Below are positions 1-8,836 of a stretch of DNA of 64,000 nucleotides, one piece after another (positions within the stretch are counted from its first letter, which is position 1; every line of letters begins with the position of its first letter). Source of the DNA: an uncultured Lachnospiraceae bacterium. GTDB taxonomy: Bacteria; Bacillota; Clostridia; Lachnospirales; Lachnospiraceae. A program made the translations under genes and the position numbers. The notes under the pieces are model-generated. The model worked only from the letters and a program-made list of their open reading frames with translations, made no database searches and had not been told where the DNA came from. Where the stretch lies: NCBI GenBank assembly GCA_947630855.1, contig CANRJF010000001.1:1-64000 (forward strand), in the 5' to 3' direction.

Positions 1-60
1 CGGAACAATCTGGTATCAGGTTTTGACCCTAACATCATATAATAAATGTATGATTAAGGA

Positions 61-813
61 GTGTTAAAGAAAATGTTAAGATTTATTTATGTTATTGTTA
101 TGAATTTATTCCGGGCACCTTATATTATACCTAAAATGCGAAATGAATCCATGCATCCGGAACGATATTCAGAAGAGGAACGATACAATTTATGCCGGCA
201 TGTTATTCGATTGATGAAATGTTCAGGTAAGATTCATACAAGGGCATTTGGCATAGAAAACCTGCCAAAAGAAGGGGGATACATTATGTACCCCAATCAT
301 CAGGGAAAATATGACGCACTGGGAATTATCCATACGCATAAATCTCCCTGTTCCATTGTAATGGATAAGAAGAAGAGCAATACTGTCCTGGTAAAAGAAT
401 TTATCGATTTATTACAGGGAAAACGGCTGGAAAAAGATAATGTAAGACAGGCGCTTGAAATTATTAATGAAGTTGCCGCAGATGTAGCCAAAGGAAAACG
501 GTATATTTTGTTCCCGGAAGGCGGATATGAATTTAATAATAAGAATAAAGTAACGTCTTTTAAGGCAGGCAGCTTCAAGTCGGCATTTAAGGCAAAAGCG
601 CCTATTGTTCCTGTTGCGTTAATTGATTCTTATAAAGTATTTAACAGTTTTTCTTTCCGCAAAATCACCACCCAGGTACATTATTTAAAGCCCCTGTATT
701 ATGAGGAATATCACAGCATGAAAACAGCAGAGGTTGCCCTGTTGGTAGAAAAGCAGATTCAAAATGTTATTGATGCATTCAGTAATACAAATGCCGTATC
801 TGCCGGAGAATAA
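61..813 (+). CDS. plsC: 1-acyl-sn-glycerol-3-phosphate acyltransferase (PlsC-like)
   Basis: ORF with NHQGKYDALG (NHxxxxD) and FPEGG motifs of the PlsC family. ATG at 73 is an alternative start to the GTG at 61. Confidence 0.85.
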   Translation: MLKKMLRFIYVIVMNLFRAPYIIPKMRNESMHPERYSEEERYNLCRHVIRLMKCSGKIHTRAFGIENLPKEGGYIMYPNHQGKYDALGIIHTHKSPCSIVMDKKKSNTVLVKEFIDLLQGKRLEKDNVRQALEIINEVAADVAKGKRYILFPEGGYEFNNKNKVTSFKAGSFKSAFKAKAPIVPVALIDSYKVFNSFSFRKITTQVHYLKPLYYEEYHSMKTAEVALLVEKQIQNVIDAFSNTNAVSAGE

Positions 814-842
814 AAACCCCACAGCTTGCTGCGGGGTCTTTG
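814..842. terminator. hairpin between convergent genes
   Basis: ACCCCaCAGC-TT-GCTGcGGGGT inverted repeat followed by TCTTT, between convergent plsC and the recombinase gene. Confidence 0.6.
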
Positions 843-843
843 A

Positions 844-1896
844 CTATTTATCCCGTAAACGGACTGCCTTGGCAGCCTGTCTGCGCCGTTGGTCTGCCTG
901 AGCTGCATAGTGCTTTCTTGTTGTATTTACATCCTTGTGGCCAAGAACATCTGCAACCAGGTAAATATCTCCCGTTTCCTGATAAAGGGTAGTGCCATAT
1001 GTACTTCTTAATTTATGAGGAGTTATATTTTTTATGGTAGTGACAAGCCGGGAATACTTTTTCACCAGGTTTTCTACGGAACGTACATTGATTCTTTTTT
1101 TCTGCATGGAGAGAAAAAGGGCATTTTTACTTCCTTCCGCGGGTATTATTTTTTCCCGCTCCTCCATGTAATCCATCAGCGCTTCCGCAACTTCATCACC
1201 AAAATATACAATAGATTCGTATCCGCCTTTCCTATGCACTTTTATACCGTTATTTTTAAAATCCACATCCGTCAAATCAAGACCCACACATTCTGAGACA
1301 CGGATTCCGGTGCCAAGAAGCAGGGTAAGCAGTGCCAAATCTCTTTTTTTTGTCTGGTTATGGTATGCTTTTTGCCGTTTGGTAAGATTTTCCCCTGACT
1401 CCACTTCATCCAATAAAATAGCCACCTCATCTATATCCAGCCGGACTATATTTTTTTCATGAAGCTTTGGCATCTTCACTAATTCTGCAGGGTTAGAAGA
1501 AATCCGTTCCGTGCGGAAAAAGAAATTGTAAAAACTCCGCAGGCTTGCCAGTTTTCTTGAAATACCACGCTCATTATTTGTGTGCTCCACATCATCCTTT
1601 ATGTAATATTTTAACCAGTTCAAATATTCTTCAATATCCTGAGCCTTAATTTCATCCAATATGGTAATGGGAAACTCCGTTATATCTTTTTTACGGCAAA
1701 CAGGATTGTTTTCATGCATATATTCAAAGAAGATTCCCAAATCATATGCGTAGGCAATTCTTGTCCTAGAGGATGTGGTGGGCTCAATTCCAATAAAAAA
1801 GTCCCGGCAGAAGTGGGGGAGTGTGCGTAATTGTTCCCGAAGTTTAAGTTCATTGTCAATGTTTACTTTCTCATAATATGCTTTATCTTTTTTCAT
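844..1896 (-). CDS. tyrosine recombinase/integrase (XerC/XerD-like)
   Basis: C-terminal LLLGTGIRVSE, HKLRSTYGT and LGHKDVNTTRKHY motifs of the phage integrase family. Likely start is MKKDKAYYEK with upstream AAAGGA; the ORF track begins at 1977. Confidence 0.85.
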   Translation of the reverse strand: MKKDKAYYEKVNIDNELKLREQLRTLPHFCRDFFIGIEPTTSSRTRIAYAYDLGIFFEYMHENNPVCRKKDITEFPITILDEIKAQDIEEYLNWLKYYIKDDVEHTNNERGISRKLASLRSFYNFFFRTERISSNPAELVKMPKLHEKNIVRLDIDEVAILLDEVESGENLTKRQKAYHNQTKKRDLALLTLLLGTGIRVSECVGLDLTDVDFKNNGIKVHRKGGYESIVYFGDEVAEALMDYMEEREKIIPAEGSKNALFLSMQKKRINVRSVENLVKKYSRLVTTIKNITPHKLRSTYGTTLYQETGDIYLVADVLGHKDVNTTRKHYAAQADQRRRQAAKAVRLRDK

Positions 1897-1939
1897 AAAA
1901 TTATCCTTTCTATGGGTATACTGAATTTGACCGGAAAGT

Positions 1940-2665
1940 TCATTCCTGCTTTGGCGGCCAGCCCTTGATATTTCCATTTACAATAGCGGTAAACATCCGA
2001 TTTTTTACACCCGGATTTTCCAGGTTTAACTGTCGGAGCAGTTGTTTTACATATTCCCTTCTTGTAAATCCATCCTGGGAACAGGGATTTTTTACTACCG
2101 GAAGGTTATACTTATTTTTAAATCCAATTACTTCCGCCTCCGGCACATACATCATAGGCCGGAGTACCGTTAAATCCATACGGTCCAAATAGGTGACAGG
2201 AGAGAAGGAGTAGAAGCGTCCCTCGTAAATTAAGGACAGCATCATCGTTTCCACAATATCATCCTTGTGGTGGGCATAAGCTACTTTGTTGCATCCCAAT
2301 TCTTTTGCTTTCTGGTTTAGGGCGCCTTTCCGCATTTTTGCACAAAGAGAGCAGGGCGAGCCTTCTTTTCTGTCCTCAAAAATAATTTTAGCAATATCCG
2401 TATCTACAATATAATAAGGGACGTCCAATTCTTCACACAACTTTTTTATGGGCAATAAGTCAAATCCTTCATATCCAAGATTTACGGATATGGCAAGCAA
2501 TGTAAAGGGGTTGGGATAAAATCTCTGTAAATTCTTTAATGCATATAGTAATGTTAAACTGTCTTTTCCACCGGAAATCCCTACGGCAATTTTATCTTTG
2601 GGCTGTATCATATGATAGTCGTCAACGGCTTTGCGTGTATAACTTAATAATTGCTGTAATTTCAT
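1940..2665 (-). CDS. tRNA 2-thiocytidine biosynthesis TtcA-like PP-loop ATPase
   Basis: SGGKDSLTLLYAL PP-loop plus CSLCAKMRKGAL and NPCSQDG cysteine motifs. Likely start is MKLQQLLSY. Confidence 0.85.
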   Translation of the reverse strand: MKLQQLLSYTRKAVDDYHMIQPKDKIAVGISGGKDSLTLLYALKNLQRFYPNPFTLLAISVNLGYEGFDLLPIKKLCEELDVPYYIVDTDIAKIIFEDRKEGSPCSLCAKMRKGALNQKAKELGCNKVAYAHHKDDIVETMMLSLIYEGRFYSFSPVTYLDRMDLTVLRPMMYVPEAEVIGFKNKYNLPVVKNPCSQDGFTRREYVKQLLRQLNLENPGVKNRMFTAIVNGNIKGWPPKQE

Positions 2666-2787
2666 AAAATTTTTCTCCTCTGATTTAAGTATAACATATA
2701 AAAGCCTGACAGACACTGGATTTTTTCTAAAATAAAGCCTATAATAGTGAAAGCAAAAAATTTAAATTAAAACAGGAAGGTATATTC

Positions 2788-3234
2788 ATGAAATTTTTAA
2801 TTCAAAGGGTAAATCATGCCAGTGTTATGGTGAATCAGAAAATAACCGGTGAAATTCAAAAGGGATTCCTTGTATTTATCGGGATTTCTTTGGATGATAC
2901 CACAGAAATTGCAGATAAGTTAATAAGAAAAATGTCCGGTCTTAGAATTTTTGACGATTCAGAGGGAAAAACAAACCTTTCCCTGCAAGATGTAAAGGGA
3001 AGTTTGTTATTGGTATCTCAATTTACATTATACGCTGACTGCAAAAAAGGAAACCGCCCATCTTTTATCCATGCAGGGAAACCTGAGAAAGCCAGGGAAT
3101 TATACGATTACATTATAGAACAATGCAAATCATCAGGATTTCCTGTACAAACAGGAATATTTGGCGCAGATATGAAAGTAAATCTGGAAAATGACGGGCC
3201 ATTTACCATAATACTGGATTCAAAGGAATTATAA
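2788..3234 (+). CDS. dtd: D-aminoacyl-tRNA deacylase
   Basis: [33 protein letters not shown] and [20 protein letters not shown] are Dtd signatures. Confidence 0.95.
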   Translation: MKFLIQRVNHASVMVNQKITGEIQKGFLVFIGISLDDTTEIADKLIRKMSGLRIFDDSEGKTNLSLQDVKGSLLLVSQFTLYADCKKGNRPSFIHAGKPEKARELYDYIIEQCKSSGFPVQTGIFGADMKVNLENDGPFTIILDSKEL

Positions 3235-3244
3235 GCTGCTTATG

Positions 3245-3331
3245 GAAAAGTTTGTTCCCCAGGGAATAAACCTATGTACCCTGTAAAAATGGAACAAACT
3301 TTTCGTTAAACTATTCTTTTGCGAATAGTTT
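3245..3331. terminator. two tandem hairpins between convergent genes
   Basis: GAAAAGTTTGTTCC (3245-3258) / GGAACAAACTTTTC (3291-3304), then AAACTATTC (3308-3316) / GAATAGTTT (3323-3331); both perfect. Confidence 0.6.
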
Positions 3332-3333
3332 GT

Positions 3334-3960
3334 TTAGTTCTTATCTATCAGCTTCCGATACGCAAGAATCATATCCACACAGCCTTCCACGCCAATTTCA
3401 CCGCTGTCTAAGCATAAATCATAACTTCGGGAATCTCCCCATTTTTTGCTGGTATAATAATTGTAATAACTTGCACGTTGTTTATCATTTTTCAAAATTA
3501 AATCTTTTGCCTTATTCATAGTTAAATTCAAATCCTTGGCAACCCTTTGTGTACGGTAATCCAATTTGGCATGGATAAACATATTTAAACATTCTTTGTG
3601 GTCTGCCAGTGCATAATCGGCACAACGGCCTACAAACACACAGGATTCTTTTTCCGCAATTTTTTTGATGGTGTCAAATTGTGCTAAAAATACTTTATGG
3701 TTCAAAGGCATATCCAAAAAAGGCGCCGAAGAATATCCTCCAAAGGAATAAGTATCCATTACCAGGGAATATAAAAAACTGCTGGTTGGCTTTTCGTCAT
3801 GATTTTCAAAAATTTCCGCGCAGAATCCGCTTTCTTTTGCTGCCTCGGCTAAAAGCTCCTTGCCGTAACATTTGACGCCAAGGCGGTTTGCCAGAGCAAC
3901 CCCCACATCTTTACCGCCGCTGCCAAATTCTCTTCCGATTGTATAAATATGATTTCCCAT
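3334..3960 (-). CDS. cytidylate kinase-like family protein
   Basis: MGNHIYTIGREFGSGGKDVGVALANRLGV nucleotide-binding N-terminus, FVGRCADYAL and YYNYYTSKKWGDSRSYDLCLDSG typical of this family. Confidence 0.85.
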   Translation of the reverse strand: MGNHIYTIGREFGSGGKDVGVALANRLGVKCYGKELLAEAAKESGFCAEIFENHDEKPTSSFLYSLVMDTYSFGGYSSAPFLDMPLNHKVFLAQFDTIKKIAEKESCVFVGRCADYALADHKECLNMFIHAKLDYRTQRVAKDLNLTMNKAKDLILKNDKQRASYYNYYTSKKWGDSRSYDLCLDSGEIGVEGCVDMILAYRKLIDKN

Positions 3961-3981
3961 ACATATCCCACCTTTACTTGA

Positions 3982-4034
3982 TATAATAAATATAGCAAAC
4001 GCATAAAATGCATGTGTTTCCTATATTTATTATA
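3982..4034. repeat. long imperfect palindrome upstream of the cytidylate kinase-like gene
   Basis: TATAATAAATATAG (3982-3995) / CTATATTTATTATA (4021-4034), with further pairing AAACGCAT / ATGTGTTT inside. Confidence 0.7.
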
Positions 4035-4064
4035 AGCTATTTTTGTTAAAATGTATATACAAAT

Positions 4065-4997
4065 TTAACCCAGGCGTACCAACAATTTTTTAAAATACTC
4101 CGGCAGAGGCGCAGAAATTTCCATATATTTCCCGGTTCTCGGATGAATAAATCCAATGGTCATCGCATGTAATGTCTGCCCCTGCAGATGGTATGGGTTT
4201 TTAGAATTGCCATATACGGTATCCCCTAACAGAGGATGCCCTATGCTTGCCATATGGACACGGATTTGATGTGTCCTTCCTGTCTCCAGGGAAAATTCCA
4301 TGTAGGCTGCATTTTCAAACTGCTGTAATACTTTGTAATGGGTAATGGCAGGTTTCCCGTTTTTTGAAACAATTGCCATCTTTTTCCGGTCAGCAGGATG
4401 TCTTCCGATATCACCCTCCACCGTACCCTCCTGTTGCTTAAGATGGCCTGAAACAATCCCCCGGTAAATCCTGTTTACGGAATGTACTTTTATCTGCTCT
4501 GCTATGGCTGCATGTGCTTCGTCATTTTTACAGATAATCAGAGAGCCGGTAGTATCTTTGTCAATGCGATGGACAATGCCCGGACGGATTTCCCCGTTAA
4601 TTCCAGATAAGCTGTCCCTGCAGTGATACATTACGGCATTCACCACCGTCCCGGAAACATGTCCGGCGGAAGGATGAACCACCATATCTTTCGGCTTATT
4701 GATAATCAGAACGTCGTCATCTTCATATAAGATATCTAAAGGGATATTTTCAGGAATAATTTCTACCTCTTCCGGCTTAGGAATGTTAATTTCAATAGTT
4801 TCTCCAAATCTTAATTTATGATTTGATTTCACAGCAACGCCGTCGATCAGCACATGATTTTCTTTAATCATCTTTTGAATAAATGACCTGGAAATTGCGC
4901 CAGCAAGGGGATTATTTGCCAATTTGTTAAAAATAAACTTATCTAATCTGTTGTTAATTTCATTCTCTTCTACTTTAAATAACAAGGTTGATTCCAT
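4065..4997 (-). CDS. rluD: RluD-family 23S rRNA pseudouridine synthase
   Basis: S4 domain plus GIVHRIDKDTTGSLIICKND and LETGRTHQIRVHMASIGHPLLGD. Confidence 0.92.
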   Translation of the reverse strand: MESTLLFKVEENEINNRLDKFIFNKLANNPLAGAISRSFIQKMIKENHVLIDGVAVKSNHKLRFGETIEINIPKPEEVEIIPENIPLDILYEDDDVLIINKPKDMVVHPSAGHVSGTVVNAVMYHCRDSLSGINGEIRPGIVHRIDKDTTGSLIICKNDEAHAAIAEQIKVHSVNRIYRGIVSGHLKQQEGTVEGDIGRHPADRKKMAIVSKNGKPAITHYKVLQQFENAAYMEFSLETGRTHQIRVHMASIGHPLLGDTVYGNSKNPYHLQGQTLHAMTIGFIHPRTGKYMEISAPLPEYFKKLLVRLG

Positions 4998-5001
4998 ATA
5001 T

Positions 5002-5538
5002 TTACTTTTCTTTCTTTTTTTCTAAAAAGGGAAAAATCATATTTATCTCCTCTTCTTTATAGTAAAAACAAAAGGTGAAGATAAAAAGAGCCGCTCCCAC
5101 TGTGATATAGATATCCGCTACATTAAAAACAGCAAAATTTATTAATTTAAAATAGAAAAAATCAATAACATAATTGTGTATGCAGCGGTCAATGAAATTG
5201 CCAATGGCTCCTGCTATCACAAGTACAAAAATTGCCCTGGCAATAAAGAACCGTTTATCTTCCGGCATATGAACATATAAATAAAACATAATAATCAGGA
5301 GGATTACGGTCAATACAATAAAAAAATTCTTCTGACCCCATAAGATACTAAATGCTGCTCCCTGGTTTTCCAGATAATACAGTTCAAATACACCAGGTAT
5401 TAATTCAAAGGCAGGTGCATTTTTTAAATGTATGACTGCCAGGTATTTTGTAATCTGATCCAGCAAAATTAAAAGAAAGATTAAAAAAAATCCCACTGCT
5501 GTCTGAATTGTCTTTTGCTTATTAAAACTTGTTTTCAT
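5002..5538 (-). CDS. lspA: lipoprotein signal peptidase (signal peptidase II)
   Basis: NQGAAFSIL, GNFIDRCIHNYVIDFF and FNVADIYITVG catalytic motifs. Likely start is MKTSFNKQK. Confidence 0.93.
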   Translation of the reverse strand: MKTSFNKQKTIQTAVGFFLIFLLILLDQITKYLAVIHLKNAPAFELIPGVFELYYLENQGAAFSILWGQKNFFIVLTVILLIIMFYLYVHMPEDKRFFIARAIFVLVIAGAIGNFIDRCIHNYVIDFFYFKLINFAVFNVADIYITVGAALFIFTFCFYYKEEEINMIFPFLEKKKEK

Positions 5539-5554
5539 AATAATTACCTGCACG

Positions 5555-6643
5555 TTATAAAATAGATTGTATGCCGGAACATATTTCCTCATCACTTAAA
5601 TCGGGGTTAATATAGGCATTTCCTATGGAAGAAAGAAGAATAAATTTAATTTTTCCAGCAGCCATCTTTTTATCTGATTTGCTGACTGCAAGAATCTCTT
5701 CTGCCTTTAAACCTTCTGCCTTTGTGGGAAGGCCAAAGTGCCTGAATGTATCTAAAATGCCTTCATACTCTTCTTTTGTAATATGACCCGATTTATGAGA
5801 TATAAAACAGGAAGCCGCCATTCCGATACCCACACACTGGCCATGGAACCGGGAAAAATCAGCTAATTTCTCTACGGCATGTCCTATGGTATGGCCAAAA
5901 TTCAACAGGGCCCGCTCTCCTTTTTCCTTGGGGTCACGCTCCACCACATCCCTTTTAATCAGACAGCTTTGGTATACCATCTCTTCCACTGTCATGGGTT
6001 CAAGGCTCATAATTGCCTCATAGTTTCTCTGCATCCAGGTAAAATAGTCTTTGCTCTTTATTAATCCATGTTTTAACACTTCTCCCATGCCGGAAATATA
6101 TTGATTTTTAGGAAGGGTATTTAACAGAGACAAATTCATATAGACTAATTTAGGCTGATAGAATGCCCCTACCATATTTTTATATTGTGAAAAATCCACT
6201 CCTGTCTTGCCTCCGATGCTGCTGTCTACCTGGGATAACAGGGTGGTTGGTATCTGAATAAAATCTATGCCCCTTAAATAAGTTGCCCCGGAAAATCCCG
6301 TTAAATCGCCTACAACACCGCCTCCAAATGCTACCAGTAAATCCTGGCGTTCAAAGTGGTTTGTAATCAGAAATTCATATAACTTTTGGACAGTATCCAA
6401 ATTTTTATACTCTTCCCCCGCAGGAAATTCAAAAGAGATAACTTTATCAAAGAATAACTTAAGATTTTCTTCCAGTTCCTTTAAATGCAGCTTTGCAACA
6501 TTGGAATCCGTTACAATACATGCTTTCTGGCTGGCATGGTATCCTGCTTTTTCCAACTCATTCAGCAGGTTGTGGAAATCCTGTTCCATAACAATCTGAT
6601 AACAGGGTTTTCCCTCATAGGAAACATTTATTGATTTTGACAT
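5555..6643 (-). CDS. aroB: 3-dehydroquinate synthase
   Basis: AFGGGVVGDLTGFSGATYLRGIDFIQIPTTLLSQVDSSIGGKTGVD and LNFGHTIGHAVE. Confidence 0.95.
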   Translation of the reverse strand: MSKSINVSYEGKPCYQIVMEQDFHNLLNELEKAGYHASQKACIVTDSNVAKLHLKELEENLKLFFDKVISFEFPAGEEYKNLDTVQKLYEFLITNHFERQDLLVAFGGGVVGDLTGFSGATYLRGIDFIQIPTTLLSQVDSSIGGKTGVDFSQYKNMVGAFYQPKLVYMNLSLLNTLPKNQYISGMGEVLKHGLIKSKDYFTWMQRNYEAIMSLEPMTVEEMVYQSCLIKRDVVERDPKEKGERALLNFGHTIGHAVEKLADFSRFHGQCVGIGMAASCFISHKSGHITKEEYEGILDTFRHFGLPTKAEGLKAEEILAVSKSDKKMAAGKIKFILLSSIGNAYINPDLSDEEICSGIQSIL

Positions 6644-6663
6644 ACACGGCTCTCCCTTTATAT

Positions 6664-7422
6664 TTATACATATTTTTTTAATGTAACTTTAATTCTTCCC
6701 TTTCTTGTTTCCCCGGAATGGCCATAATAAATATATTTGCCATTGCCCCGTATGGAAATCACATCATTCTCCTTACATTCATAGGCATTGGATAATATTA
6801 ATTTCTGATTTACAAAAACCTTCTGGCTTTGAATCAATGAAACACTTTTGTTTCTGGAATTTTTCGTGACAAATGCCACAATATTATCCAGCCTTGGAGA
6901 TGCGATAATTCCGGTAATATCCTGAAATTTCTGTTCAATGTGAAAATCACCGGCTTCTACCCTCTCCCCCCAAACCTTAGTATGCCGGATGGAAGTTAAA
7001 GAAGTTAAAAGATAATCTGATAATTCTTCCTCACAGAAAATGTAGTATTCCCTCTCTGACAGTTTAATATCTCCCAGTCTGGAACGTTCAATACCAAGGC
7101 TCATTAACGCGCCGAGAATATCTCTGTGGGTAAGTTCCTCTGCAAATTTAGGATGGGAAGGAGTAAATTTCAGGCAGGAAATAGGATATTCCCACTCATA
7201 GTAAAGAGCATCAGGGATAAAAGCTATCATCTGACGCTCTGCAAATTCAGTTCCTCCAAAAAGCCGGTATCCTGTCTTTAGTTCCGGTACAACCTGATAG
7301 AACAGGTTTATTTCATTGAGATTTAAAAAATTGCTGAAAACCACAATGTTTTTCTGGTCTGCCATATGGGATAAATCCATAAAACGTTTTTTTAATAAAA
7401 GCTCTTCTTCTTGATGTTCCAT
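6664..7422 (-). CDS. ylmH: S4-domain RNA-binding protein YlmH
   Basis: YlmH-like architecture with C-terminal S4 domain; neighbour of sepF. Confidence 0.88.
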   Translation of the reverse strand: MEHQEEELLLKKRFMDLSHMADQKNIVVFSNFLNLNEINLFYQVVPELKTGYRLFGGTEFAERQMIAFIPDALYYEWEYPISCLKFTPSHPKFAEELTHRDILGALMSLGIERSRLGDIKLSEREYYIFCEEELSDYLLTSLTSIRHTKVWGERVEAGDFHIEQKFQDITGIIASPRLDNIVAFVTKNSRNKSVSLIQSQKVFVNQKLILSNAYECKENDVISIRGNGKYIYYGHSGETRKGRIKVTLKKYV

Positions 7423-7437
7423 AATTCTCCTGAAAAA

Positions 7438-7959
7438 TTAAAAATCAGTATGTATGCCGGAATTGCTAAAGGAATCCACCAGGCTTAAAAAATCACCGGA
7501 GATATCCACGGAAGCCGGGGTAATAATAAAAATATAATTTGATATTTTCTGAAGATTACCGCTTATGGCAAAGCAGGAACCGGAAGTAAAATCAATAATC
7601 CGCTGGGCAATATCCACATCCAGCCCTTCCACATTCAATACAACGGTACGGTTTGATAATAATGTTTCCGTAATTTCTCTTGCATCTTCTACTGATGTAG
7701 GTTTAATCACACATACTTCCATACCACTGGCTCCTTGTTTCTTTACGGGACGCATTGGAGTAATCTTCTGGGTTGATTTATTCTTATCCTTACTGCTTGT
7801 CTCGTAAGATTTATCCCGAATGGAATCATCCTGTTCCTTACGGGTAGTTCTTTTACTTACCGGCGCTTCCTCTTCTTCATAATAATCATCGTCATAAAAA
7901 TCGTCTTCATCATCCGGGTTTAAACGCATCATATTTAAAAAACTATCAAGTACTCCCAT
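7438..7959 (-). CDS. sepF: cell division protein SepF
   Basis: CVIKPTSVEDAREITETLLSNRTVVLNVEGLDVDIAQRIIDFTSGSCFAISGNLQKI is the SepF core. Likely start is MGVLDSF. Confidence 0.93.
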   Translation of the reverse strand: MGVLDSFLNMMRLNPDDEDDFYDDDYYEEEEAPVSKRTTRKEQDDSIRDKSYETSSKDKNKSTQKITPMRPVKKQGASGMEVCVIKPTSVEDAREITETLLSNRTVVLNVEGLDVDIAQRIIDFTSGSCFAISGNLQKISNYIFIITPASVDISGDFLSLVDSFSNSGIHTDF

Positions 7960-7974
7960 TAAGAACACTCCTAA

Positions 7975-8667
7975 CTATTTATTATAATTTCTGGCTCCGA
8001 AAATACCGGTTCCTACACGCACCATAGTAGCTCCCTCTTCAATTGCTACCATGTAATCGCCTGTCATTCCCATGGACAAAATATCCATAGATACATTATC
8101 AATGTTTTTTCCGGCTATGTCAACAGCGATTTTCTTAATTTTCTGAAAATAAGGTCTATTTTCTTCTGGATTTTCTACAAAAGGAGCAATGGTCATAAGT
8201 CCTTTTATACGTATGTTTTCCAGTTTGGAAATTTCCTCCACAAGCTGTAATGTCTCTTCCCCTGAGATTCCAAATTTAGTGGATTCTCCAGCAATATTTA
8301 CTTCCACCAAAACAGGTACAACCCTGTGGATTTTTTTTGCCTGGATATTAATCTCCTCCGCCAGGCGGTAAGTATCTACGGAATGGATTAATTCTACATC
8401 CCCAATAATATATTTTACTTTGTTTCGCTGAAGATGGCCAATCATATGCCACTTGATATCACCGGGAAGCTGTTCCCTCTTTTCACATATTTCCTGTACT
8501 TTGTTTTCACCGAAATTTCTGATACCGCAGTCATAAATTTCCTGAAGCATAGAAACCGGCTTTGTCTTGCTCACTGCAATTAAAGTGACCTCTTCCCGTT
8601 TCCTTCCTGCCCTTTCGCAGGCTGCCTTTATATTTTCTTCCACATTTTTCAAATTATCCTGTAACAT
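7975..8667 (-). CDS. YggS/YlmE-family PLP homeostasis protein
   Basis: LIAVSKTKP, FGENKVQE, WHMIGHLQRNKVKYI, SMGMTGDYMVAIEEGATMVRVGTGIFG. Confidence 0.92.
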   Translation of the reverse strand: MLQDNLKNVEENIKAACERAGRKREEVTLIAVSKTKPVSMLQEIYDCGIRNFGENKVQEICEKREQLPGDIKWHMIGHLQRNKVKYIIGDVELIHSVDTYRLAEEINIQAKKIHRVVPVLVEVNIAGESTKFGISGEETLQLVEEISKLENIRIKGLMTIAPFVENPEENRPYFQKIKKIAVDIAGKNIDNVSMDILSMGMTGDYMVAIEEGATMVRVGTGIFGARNYNK

Positions 8668-8698
8668 AATATTCCTCTTTTCTAAAAATAAAATTTTT

Positions 8699-8830
8699 GT
8701 AACTGTTCAGGACAGCCTCAAACACTTGTTGTTTGAGGCGTAAGAACATGATTCAGGTGTGCAAAAATGCCATCGCGAAGCGATTTTTATGCATTTTTGC
8801 ATCGTATCTGTGAAGGTACTGAACAGATAC
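8699..8830. repeat. palindromic intergenic element, copy A
   Basis: Imperfect terminal inverted repeats (GTAACTGTTCAGGA ... TACTGAACAGATAC) and two internal hairpins; shares sequence with 58024-58103 and 61955-61974. Confidence 0.75.
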
Positions 8831-8836
8831 AAATTT

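Noticed and set aside
844-1896. Integrase gene as evidence for a mobile element
   Set aside because: No att-like direct repeats, tRNA gene, excisionase or phage/ICE genes nearby; neighbours are housekeeping. Treated as a chromosomal XerCD-like recombinase.
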